Assembly: GCA_025765595.1 (NCBI GenBank)
Contig: JAIVFH010000003.1
Location: 372,001 to 436,000, forward strand
Direction of reading: 5' to 3'
Source of the DNA: Obelidium mucronatum
Taxonomy: Eukaryota > Chytridiomycota > Chytridiomycetes > Chytridiales > Chytriomycetaceae
Length of the DNA: 64,000 bases
Part shown: positions 36,436 to 46,600 of the stretch, piece by piece
Numbering within the stretch: position 1 is the stretch's first letter
Layout of the letters: each line of letters begins with the position of its first letter
Translations under genes and position numbers: made by a program
The notes under the pieces: generated by a model
What the model was told of the DNA's origin: nothing
Database searches by the model: none
What the model saw: the letters and a program-made list of their open reading frames with translations, nothing else

Positions 36436-36685
36436 ATTTTTGTGTTTGTGTTTTGACCAGACCTTTTTGTTGACAATTCTCAATTTGTGACTTCCCCACG
36501 TTCCCTCAAAAATCAACGGAACCCTTTACAACGAATGCTTCACTTATTATTAAGTAAATATCTATGAAAAAAGGATCTCAAAAATCTTAATAAATTGGAA
36601 GAGAAGCAAAATTGAAAAACGTCGCTTAATTCTCTATGAGGAGTGGGCGGGCCACACATGCTCTATAAAATGGCACAGATTTAAA

Positions 36686-37902
36686 TTAATTTACACGAAT
36701 TTGGTCAAGCGTATCTCCTCTCATACCTGTTGCTTGCGTCACTTCAAGATGTGAATCATAGATGGCAGCCCACTCTTCCACCGTTGTCAATGGATGACAT
36801 TCAGAAACAATGTATTTCAGCATTTCGTTGCGTGGAAGTACATCTTCGAACTTGCTTGAAATATCCTCCAAAGCTTGCTTTAAGTCCATCTGTTGGCATA
36901 TTGAACAATCATGTCTATTTTAAATAGAATGGCATACCTTGTTTAAATTACTCGTTCCTGTTCCAATGCTGACTATATTTGTACAAAGTTCGGCAATCTA
37001 TATGATACGTTAAAGACTCAGTCAAATGATGCAATTTTGAATAACGCTCAACTGTTTTCTCTATGTTGTCATCATTAAACATCATTTCATCCACATAGTA
37101 AGGTGCCGCGTTAGGTCCCAACTCAATGCACCTGGACGCCCAAAAGCTAAAACATCTTCCAGGCACATCCCCAGACAAAAGTAATAGTTTGCTTGTTGTG
37201 AAGAATTCATTTCTTGCAGGTTGGTGTCTGAATGAAACTGAAACAGTGTTACTAGTTGGCGCTAGGAAGTGCGATAAGGATTATTAAACCGTTGAATAGG
37301 TCAGGGGAATGTGATCCTTCGGATAAAAGACCACGCAGCTCGCGAAGGAATGCAGTCATAACCTTTTCTGATGCCTAAAAACAAATAAACTTATTGTGGC
37401 TGGGGTCTTATATTACCCACCACTACACACCTCAATGACATGAATATATGTGTCCTGCAGGATGAGAAGAATACCGGTTATCATTTCAGAGTCGTTCTGA
37501 AACTGTTTGAAAAACTTTTCATAATGAGAAGCTATTTCGGTCTTCCTATTTGGATCTGCAATCTTTCCGCAAACTACAAGACGATACAGAATCGATGTCT
37601 TATGATTTGACGAATTTCGCGCATTTCAGAACAGATCCAGGAATTAAAAAAAAATAAGAGCCTTTCTACCTTGCCTTGCCTCACAAGATTATCTCTTGTC
37701 ACGTCCAAAAGAGATTTTCGCTTTTCATCCTGTAACATTGCAAACGAGTTAGAGCGATCTCAACATTTTTTTTCGTCCGTTTAACTGTCTGCAGGGAAGC
37801 AGATGGGGCCACAGAAGATCTCTTTAATATTGTGGCACTGGATCTGCGCCTTTGGTCTGGAGGCGAGCTGGCGCGTTGCTGCTGTTGCTGCTGGTTTGGC
37901 AT
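36686..37902 (-). CDS. Uncharacterised helical protein upstream of DNAH10
   Basis: Not recognised. About 290 residues in roughly six or seven exons. It starts MPNQQQQQQRASSPPDQRRR, a basic Ser/Arg tail. Helical segments follow: DEKRKSLLDVTRDNLVRQGK, TSILYRLVVCGKIADPNRK, TEIASHYEKFFKQFQNDSEM, LILQDTYIHVIEASEKV, LQEMNSSQQANYYFCLGMC, IAELCTNIVSIGTG and a C-terminal block with LPRNEMLKYIVSECHPLTTV, EEWAAIYDSHLEVTQATGM and RGDTLDQIRVN. The last block looks like a conserved domain. The splicing between ~37130 and ~37000 is uncertain; a tiny exon of about 15 nt may lie there. It is in tandem with DNAH10, 250 bp upstream on the same strand, and divergent (58 bp) from a possible centriolar gene. A flagellar role is only a guess from context. 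Confidence 0.65.
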
Positions 37903-37960
37903 TCGTATTCCACTATCGTTTTGTGAATTTTTTTATTTGACATAAAACAGAAAAAAGAAT
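37903..37960. promoter_or_regulatory. 58-bp divergent intergenic region
   Basis: A/T-rich spacer between the start codons of the uncharacterised minus-strand gene and the plus-strand coiled-coil gene; presumed shared promoter. Confidence 0.35.
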
Positions 37961-38941
37961 ATGCTGGGCAACAACCGTCGCCGCGCCGTTTCCGTCAACC
38001 CGGCGTCGCCAGCGCCGTCGACCGCAAAGAAAGGTGCGACGCCAAAGCCGAAGCCGAAGCCGCGCTTCGACACGGCCGTGCACAACCTCACAGCAGACAT
38101 GCAGCTGACGCCCAGCCAGAAGCGGCTGCGCGACCTCGCCAGAGACAAATACACCAGCGCTCACCGCGAGATGCGCGCGAACCAGAGAGGCGCGAAGGAG
38201 TCCGAGTCCGCGGGCGGCAGCCCGAGTCCCGCTTCAACAGTCGCGGCTGCTCCAGACCACGACTCGAGGAGCGAAGATGTCGTGGTCGACTTTGACTGCG
38301 AGCTGGAACAGTATTTGAACAGTCTGAATCCTGAAACGCGTTCGAAAGCAAATACAATACGGGCGAGAATACCAAAACTGCAACAACAACAACCAAGCAA
38401 ATTGCCACCACAAGCGAACCACACCAACAAAAAAAATACACTCAACTCCAAGGAACATGGTCCAGTCCTGGCTACCGTTCCCAATCAAGTTCAAAACCAG
38501 CTCATTGATTTGTTGGAAGCCCTAGAAACCTTGACTGTTACGATAAATCCAAACCCCGTTGCCTCTGAACCACCGCCGTCAGACCATCTTATCCATGATC
38601 CAGAAAATGAATTCTTTGTTCTCAGTCATACCCTTTCTGCCGCGACAAATGCCGTCACAAACGCGACGCGTTTAGTAAAGAACAACTTCCTTCGGACTGA
38701 ATCCATGGCGAGCAGCATGTTGAAAATGGCTGAAAAGATGCAAGCTCTGGAAAAAAGGCTCGGAGAACTGGAAGTGGGAACCGAGACACACGAGCGGAAT
38801 GTCGAAACGTTGCAAATGAAAGTACTGTCCATAGAAACGGAAAGCAACAAGACCACAGAAGGACTATCGAGTCAGATGGATTCAATACGCGAGGAATTTG
38901 CGGCAGTCAGATTCGGAAATCGTGTGTTTTTGTCATCATGA
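37961..38941 (+). CDS. Coiled-coil protein with a possible SPICE1-like N-terminal motif
   Basis: A 326-codon frame without obvious introns. The basic, GC-rich N-terminus holds FDTAVHNLTADMQLTPSQKR followed by LRDLARDKYTSAHREMRANQ. That is similar in layout to the motif near the start of the centriolar protein SPICE1 (W-D-x-x-V-x-D-L, then TPE and a Lys-rich helix). The middle is Asn/Gln/Pro-rich (from about residue 140). The C-terminal ~100 residues are a coiled coil (SMASSMLKMAEKMQALEKRL through EELRE-like heptads). The family call is weak; coding status is well supported by length and composition. It ends at 38941, convergent with UBE2H at 78 bp. A link to basal bodies would fit a zoosporic cell but is inference. 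Confidence 0.6.
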   Translation: MLGNNRRRAVSVNPASPAPSTAKKGATPKPKPKPRFDTAVHNLTADMQLTPSQKRLRDLARDKYTSAHREMRANQRGAKESESAGGSPSPASTVAAAPDHDSRSEDVVVDFDCELEQYLNSLNPETRSKANTIRARIPKLQQQQPSKLPPQANHTNKKNTLNSKEHGPVLATVPNQVQNQLIDLLEALETLTVTINPNPVASEPPPSDHLIHDPENEFFVLSHTLSAATNAVTNATRLVKNNFLRTESMASSMLKMAEKMQALEKRLGELEVGTETHERNVETLQMKVLSIETESNKTTEGLSSQMDSIREEFAAVRFGNRVFLSS

Positions 38942-39018
38942 TGAGATAAAGTATTTATTGAAATAACATAAAAAACGGATTCAACTTTTTTTTTTCATCC
39001 GCCATCAACTTTCATCTT

Positions 39019-40111
39019 TTACAACTCCAATCCTGCAGCTTCATCGTCTTCGAAAGAATGAATAGAACTCATATCGTCGTCATCGTCATCATCTTCACCT
39101 GCCGCTTCAACGGCTTCTTTTGTTGCATATTTTCCAGTGTGGTCTAAAGGAAGAGTGATTTTCATAAAAAAAAACAGCTCACAGCCACCATAGAGGATAG
39201 AATGTTTTTGTCTCACCCTTAACCTTGGTTTCATAGGCAGCTGGATCTCGCATCAGCATGGCTGCAGCTTCTCCATTTAATGGGTCCGTAGGATTCGGGT
39301 ATCTTAGCAACTGAGGAAGAAAGACTTCAAAAATGTTGATCATGTCTGCCAAAAAAAAAAAAAAAAAAAAAAAGGAATCGTCTCAAAAATCAAATCAAAA
39401 AAAACATAAACAAATAATTGAAAAAACTGACCAAACATTGGAGACCATGTTTGATTGATTACATCCAGACACACGGAACCTGACCTAAAAAAAATAATTG
39501 CAGTTAAGTCAAGTATTGTCTTTGGGGTGGTGGGGGATACACTCACAGTTCGTCAATATTGGGATGGAAAATCTTGTTCATAAAACCAATAGAAGGGGAT
39601 TTGTATGGATACTGGTCGGGCAGCTCGACATGGACTTTCCACAATCCTCCTTTGAATGGCGCTTGAGAATAAAAAGGAACGTAAACATCACAACCAACAA
39701 CTCCTCAGTTACAAAGAAAAAAACAAAACTTACTGTCTTCTGGACCGTGAAAAAGAACGTAAAACTCTTGCATTGAATCATTCACCAGCGTGACTTCGTA
39801 ATCACTCATTAAACTATGTTGGAACGAATTGTTAATGTGGGATCTGCCAGCTACAAATCGCTCTTGACAAGTCTCCACAAACGACCATAAGTAACACAAT
39901 AGAACGTTTTGACCCGTAATGATAGTGGGACACAAAAGAGCTCGGCATTTGATGCGATTATCAGTGGGTGGCTGTCCTTGGCGGTTCCCCTCAAAACTGT
40001 CGCCCTTAACGCCTCCTTCTCAAAACCCCGACGATCGCTCAACACGGCCAAATAATATAATACTTACAGTTTCATCATATCAACCTCAATTCTTCTTTTC
40101 GGGGACGACAT
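39019..40111 (-). CDS. UBE2H: Ubiquitin-conjugating enzyme E2 H (UBE2H / Ubc8)
   Basis: E2 that works with the GID/CTLH ubiquitin ligase; in yeast Ubc8 drives degradation of gluconeogenic enzymes. Exons encode [95 protein letters not shown] (catalytic Cys), [20 protein letters not shown] and [20 protein letters not shown]. The C-terminal tail is strongly acidic (seven Asp in a row, ending DDEAAGLEL), as in UBE2H orthologues. The first intron (40067-39814) is 254 nt, about four times the local norm; nothing recognisable lies in it. One later intron has a long A/T homopolymer near 39351. The stop is convergent with the preceding coiled-coil gene. Confidence 0.93.
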
Positions 40112-40178
40112 GGTGTTGTAGTATTTTTCGAATTGTTTATTTTTATTATTTACCATGCAACAACAAACAAAAAAACAG

Positions 40179-43100
40179 TCATCGCACAAAGCGTCCAGTC
40201 TTCATGTTCAATAAATGCCGCATCGTCGGCCGACCGTGTGGACAATTCCAGGGATGCTCTAATCCAGAAAGATGGCGAACAACCTTAAGTAAAAAAAAAA
40301 AACAATTACGTTAGACAACAGAGAATTCTTGCGTGCTAGCAGAGACCTTTTCCATAGTATTCATATCCAAAGCATCGCCAATCATGATGGATTTTCTGCA
40401 TGCTTTCGACGCGAGTTGAGCTAAAACGCGCGAGCATTTGACTTTCTCTAATGCGCTTGTTGTTGAACAATCATTGATTTTATGCAGAAGATCCTCAAGA
40501 TCTGGGGGTTTTTTTTTTCATGGTTATATTTTATAATTTTTGTTTCAATTTGTACCTGCAACTCCAAAGGTGGTGGTTGATTGCGGAATCGATACCAGAT
40601 GCACACGACTTCCAGTCATTCTTGTCTCGTCCACCATAATTTCGAACCCATTCTTCCTATTTATATAAATAGGGGGGTTAGTTACTATCAATAAACCAAT
40701 ATATCGTATTAAAGGAACTTCACTTGAGAATATCGGCATGCTCAATTGCCAAAAGCTCTGTTTGGGCGGGCAAGTCTAAAGGCATAGGGCTAATTAGCCG
40801 TTGTGTTGTGAACTTCCAACTTGTCATCAAGTCTTCATAATTGAACTTTTCATCGCTAGGTATGGGTGTGTGAAAATTTCGAATTAACATGGTTTCATGA
40901 CTTCAATTTCTCTATACCTTGCGTGTTGATCAACAATGAATAAGTCCCCTCTCAACTCAACAACGATAAAGCCCAGATTAAACTGTCCTAGTACCCGCAT
41001 CTCCAAAAAATCAGTTTTACTGATATATCGATTGAACTCTTCAATAGCTAGTGATTCTTTGTCGCGTTGAATTCCTGAATGAAAGCTGCACTTGTGATCA
41101 AGCTCAGCATCCTCGTCCACAACCGTGGATACATCTACCAAGTCCGAATGACTGGAAACCAAAGCCTTGTTTTTTAATCTTGTTGCAAACCGCTTTCGAT
41201 AAAGTGATTGTATTTCACTAGTTTGACAGTTTAATGTCTTGGAATGCTGGTTGATGCTTTCCACATAACGCTGGCTATTAATTATTGGAGGGGCAGAGAA
41301 CACTTGGTTCAATTGAAGTGGCTTCTTGGCACTCAAACCTGGGGTTTGATGAGTTCGTGAGATGACTGTGGAAGTCTTTTCTGCAGAACTGGGTTCTGAA
41401 TCGTTTCGACTCATGTTCATTAATTCAACTACCCGAGCTCTAGGGACGGCGCTCTCTGAGTTACCCAGTGCCGGCGGCAAAGATCCAGAAAAATTCAGCT
41501 TTGGTGTTACAGATGGTGTAACAAGATCCGTGTTGGGAGATGTTTGTTCACTTTCGAGAACGCGAACTCTTTTGACAGATTCGGGATCATTTTCCGTCAG
41601 TTCATCGGCTGTCATTTTTTGAAATTGGCTGGCGGTGCGTTTCTGATTGCAGATTTCCTTCGGATTTGAGGATCCTGCATCTTGGTCAATCGCAGGTACA
41701 CCCGATGATAAGCTTGGTTGTGAAAAATTGGAGACTGCAAACGCACGATTTGGTGAGAAGAGAATTTCCAATTGATTCTGAGACAACAGTTTAAACGTTT
41801 TGGTGGTTTAGAATAAGCAAATGTATACCTTCATGTTCTCAAAAACAACTCTCTCATTATGTAAAAACAAAGTTCGCTTGTTTGGTGACACATTAACATC
41901 AAACATATCTGGGTAGTTTCAGTCAAACGAATACGACAAAGAAGCACAAAAGCGAATTGAGAAGATACCAGGGTCCATAATCAAATTCCAGACAATAACT
42001 GGATACTGGTGGGCATTGTACGTTTTGTAAACTTCGTTCACGACTTTTGCCAACTATTTAGATTGATTTTTAAAAGTCCAGACTTTGATTTCGTTTCCAA
42101 CCTTTGGCAAGTCACAAGGCCGATTGTTAATGTAAAAAAACTGCCTATCATTCGACGTGCGTCCAAAATTCTGAATTGGCCGAGAAATGAGACCCTTCAC
42201 GTTAATCGTTCGTGCGTTTGACTGGGTGTCTTCATCGTCAAGTACTTGATCTTCAACATCTTCGGCTGGTGTACCAACACTTCCGTCATTCTGAGAATAA
42301 ACGTCATCTGAACCTTTTTTGCTCGCCTGTTCGGGAAGAGTTGCAGTGGTGCTGACACTAAAATCAACCTCCAAAACTGTAGGGACGACTTTGGATCCAA
42401 AGACATTGGATATGTTCAACTTCATTGAAGAGTTTCCACAGCTCGATACTAAAATACTTCTTCCACTGGTGATCTGTGTTTGAGTATTTCCTACGTGACT
42501 TTTAGGGTTACCTTTTTGGATTCAGGCCAATTGCCATAATTCGAACATCAATAGAGACCAAGGCAAAAGCTTGAATTAATTCGATGCATTTGTTCAGCTC
42601 ACGCCTGAAATTCTTTTTGAATTCACGAAGTCGAACTGGGAGGTTGACAAACAAGTTCTTGATGGTAACAGTAGTCCCTGAACAGTAAACCGAAACCACA
42701 TTAGTACAATCATCGGAAGGATAATGGGTGCCGCAACAGAGCACAAACCTTTCTCTCGTGCGGCAGCTTCAGTCTTCACTAGCTTTCCATTGGAATCATA
42801 ATCGAGTTTCACAGCAACATCGCCCCCTTTATCTTCATCCGTTCTTGTTACAACAGAGAGCCCACCTGCCACTGCGCATAGAGAACTCAAAGCCTCTAGT
42901 TGGAACGTCTCAGCCGTTTAACAACCGTAGGCATTTTCTCACCTCCTCTGAATCCGAAAGTCGAAACGGATGATAAATCGCCAAAAGAAGAAATCTTTGA
43001 AGTGTAATGCTTCAGGCACAGTGACGCGTAGTTATGTTCGTTGATACCACCACCGTTGTCTGAAAGTTGCAATCAATACCCAGCCCGAATGCCTATATCA

Positions 43101-43348
43101 TACCTGATACCACAAGAGACTCGAGCATTTGACTGTTGCTTGCTTCACCGGTTGTTGAAAACCGTACTTCAATAGCCGTGGCATGTGCGTCAAGCGCGTT
43201 CTCCACCAGTTCCTACAACTTCACTGGTTAATGCTATCCCTTCTCCTTAACTAACTCTTCTCACTTTAACGCATCCTGGAAGATCGCTTATAACTTGGCC
43301 AGCGCAGATGCGATGGACTGAAGTCTTGTCGATTGCTTTAATAGACAT
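40179..43348 (-). CDS. PMS2: DNA mismatch repair endonuclease PMS2 (yeast Pms1)
   Basis: MutL subunit that pairs with MLH1 as MutL-alpha and nicks DNA in mismatch repair; it also acts in meiotic recombination. Around 830 residues in about ten exons, starting [20 protein letters not shown]. The GHKL ATPase motifs are intact: [18 protein letters not shown] and TFGFRGEALSSL, then [16 protein letters not shown]. After a Ser-rich linker, the C-terminal endonuclease motif DQHA-x2-E-x4-E is present (DQHA, then DEKFNYE across an intron near 40870). The C-terminal zinc-site residues are in [14 protein letters not shown] and [15 protein letters not shown]. The protein ends KTGRFVR. The UBE2H start lies 68 bp beyond its stop on the same strand. 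Confidence 0.92.
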
Positions 43349-43385
43349 TTTTGAATAAACTCCAACAGCACAACCATGGAGGTTG

Positions 43386-43667
43386 TCATCTCAGACCTTC
43401 GCGCAGCGGTCCGGTAAGAAGCTTGAGAAAGAGAGATATGCCCAAGAACCCGAAGAGTGGTTTTGGATAGATCAGATCGTTTCATTTGTCGGCGTATACA
43501 TCACGATCATTAACATCACCTTTTGGCTTCGGAAACAGTGCGGGAGATTCATCGGCAACGATGAAAGTCGGTTTACGGATTCGAGATGGTCTTGCAATGG
43601 TTGGTTGTGAGAGGGCACCAGATTCAATCAATTTAACCTCCCCCAAAGGGCTCTGTACAACTTGCAA
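43386..43667 (-). CDS. Doubtful small ORF between PMS2 and TOR
   Basis: A minus-strand frame starting at 43667 with codon use like its neighbours. Unspliced it stops after 61 codons. If the good GTATAC donor near 43499 is joined to the CTTTCTCAAG acceptor at 43422, it gives 67 residues ending LLTGPLREGLR at 43386, 38 bp before the PMS2 start. Segments such as QPTIARPSRIRKPTFIVADE and SPALFPKPKGD are proline-rich with no recognised family. Its start is five bases from the candidate TOR start on the other strand, so the two 5' ends would have to overlap. It may be a chance frame. Confidence 0.25.
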
Positions 43668-43672
43668 ATGCT

Positions 43673-46600
43673 ATGCATAAAAGAATATTCGATCTTATGT
43701 GTTCTCAAGATCCATGGGATCGTTTGGCTGGTCTCGCCGCTATCGGTATGTTTTCCTAGTTATAATGTGTCTGTCAGCAACATGGCTTCAATTGATTCTG
43801 TTCCTGATGATGAACTGGATGGAACCGATTAATTCGGTATCGAATGAAAACCCGAGGAATTATATCGGAGACGGGGACTTTCGATTTCTGTTGATCGCTA
43901 ACCCCCGACCCAGATTGCCTTATTGATTCCGACACTGGTGGCGAAAGCGACTTGACGAAGATCAATAGATTCGCCAATTATATTCGGTTAGCTCTTCCTG
44001 GACAACTGGATCCTGATGTTTCCCTCATAGCCGCTCGCGTATTAGGTCTAGATATTTGATGGCTTGTCCAACTTATCTAACGGACCTTAATTATTTCAGG
44101 CCGTTTGGTGAAATCGGCGGGATCTTTGGCAACGGATTCTGTTGAATTTGAAATCACAAGGGCTTTGGAATGGTTGCAAGGTAGATGGTTTCCAGCCATG
44201 AAATACCATACTCACTTCTTTACAGGTGATCGAAATGAAATGCGCCGCTATGCTGCAGTATTGATTATCCGAGAACTTGCTGGAAATGCGCCCAATATTC
44301 TTTACTCATATCTTCAACAAATTTTGGATCACATTTGGTCAGCTTTACGCGATCCAAAGGTTCGGGACCAGAGTTTCTTTTTCAACGCGCTAACGGGCTG
44401 CTTTAGTTACAAATTCGAGAAACTGGTGCTGACGCATTGGGCACTTGTTTGAAGGTGATGGTACAACGGGAGTCCCACCAACACACGCAATGGTATACCA
44501 AAGTATACTTGGAAGCCAGCAAAGGAATTCTCTCTCAAAAAACTGCAACGGCAATTGACACATTACATGGGTCCTTACTGGCACTGCGTGAAATGCTTAA
44601 ATACACTGTGAAGGTACCCTTTAGAGGTTTTTTTTTTCAAAACACTTAATTGCCGATTTAGTTCATGGAAAGCAAGTACCCCGAAGCCAGTGAACTTATT
44701 TTACGCAATAGAGACAGCAAAGATACTTTAGTTCGGAGGACTGTTATTTCGCTGTGTGCCACTTTGGCGAGCTTCAACACATCAACTTTCCTGAGTCTCC
44801 ACTTCAATACATATATTCCTTACTTGCTGGGACAGTTGAGACGCGAAAAAGATATTCCAACAGGTCTGTGGCATCGACAGGCGCTTTGTGAACTCATGGT
44901 TTTCTCTAGTAAATCGTGCATTTGCTTCCTTTGGAGAAATTGCTGTAGTTGTTGGGTATTCGATTACTCCATATCTGGAAGTGTTCTTGAAAATTGTGAA
45001 GGAATCTCTCACCAAATCGTATGTTATATTTTTGAAGTGAAGCTCATTAACATTTTTTGACAGAAAATCTCGATCAAATGATTCGGCCGTGTTTCAGTCG
45101 ATTGGAAATGTAGCAAAAGCTGTTGGACCGGCTCTAACCAAATATATGCATGAGATTTTGGATGTTCTATTCGCTCTAGGGCTGACAGAGTCTCTCTGTC
45201 GATTGCTTAGTGACTTGTGCCTTTTTATTCCTCCACTGCGGACAACAATTCAAGGTTCTAGCCTTCTATATCCAACTGTTAGATTTACTGACTAACTTCG
45301 AACAAGACCGAACTTTGGATTTGCTGTCTCTTATTTTATGTGGCGAAAAGTACCAACATCTGGCTTTGGTTAAGAAGCTTCCCAGAGACTTTTTCGTGAG
45401 TGCTACTGTCATTTGTACCTTAAATGTTAAGGAAGCTAATCAAAATGTTTCAGATTGTTGAATCTCGCGATTCAGATATTATTCTCTTGGCATTGAACGC
45501 TCTTGGTTCTTTCGATTTTGCAGGTGAGCATAACTGTGCTGGGCTTTTTTTCCTCAAACTTCAATTTGTACAGACCACTCTCTTCTTGAACTTGTCCGCG
45601 AATGTGCTGCATTATATCTTTACGACGAGTCTAATGCGATTCGTAAAGCTGCAGCAGTGACTTGCTGCAAGCTAATTGCTCGTGATCCTATAAATTACTT
45701 GAGAACGGAATATGCTACGAAGGTGGTTAACGGTGTCTTCGAACGTCTTCTAGTTGTTGGAATCACCGATTTGGGTGAGACTTTTTGTCATATTTGATAA
45801 TTTTTAATCTTGACCTTGGAACAGATTACAGAATTCGTCGAGCAATTATATCAGCTGTGGACGCAAAGTTGGATCATCGATTGACTCAGCCAAACAACGT
45901 TCAATCAATATTCACAGCTCTGAATGACGAAGATTTTGTAATTCGTGAACTTGCCATTGTAGTTATTGGTCGTTTGTCATTGAGATACCCTGCTGGAATA
46001 ATGCCACTCTTGCGTCAAGCGTTTATCCAGTTTTTGGCCGAGATTCAGTATTCGGGTGTTAGGTATTAAAACGTCTGCTATTTCGTGTTGAAATACTCAA
46101 TGAATATTATTAGTGCTCAAACAGAAGAAAGCGCAAAGCTTCTCGCTGGATTGATTGCTTCTTCGCATTCCCTTGTGAAACCCTACGTTCCTTCAATTTT
46201 GAAGGTGCTTCTCCCAAAGGCCAAGGACCCCAATCCAAATATCTCTTCAAAAATTATTATGGCCATTTGTGAGCTAAGTCGTTTCGGAAATTCTGATTTC
46301 TTGCCCTATGTGGATGAGATTTTGGATATTCTGGTGGAAGCAATCAAAGATCAAACGAGTTCAGTAAGGAGAGAAGCGGCACTAAGAGCATTGGGACAAT
46401 TAAGCACAAATGTGGGAATTGTTGTTACACCGTATGAAAAGTATCCAGAATTGCTGGGACTCCTGATGGAAAAGTTCAAGATGGAACAAAATACTGTGTT
46501 GAGGAGGGAGACTGTCACTGTGATTGGACTCCTAGGAGCTCTTGATCCATACAGGATTAAGGTATATTGGCCATTGTATGACGATGTTGATGCTTACGAT

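Noticed and set aside
35780..36490. Plus-strand frames of 176-236 codons rich in Ser/Cys or Leu
   Set aside because: They are antisense shadows of the low-complexity DNAH10 stem insert.
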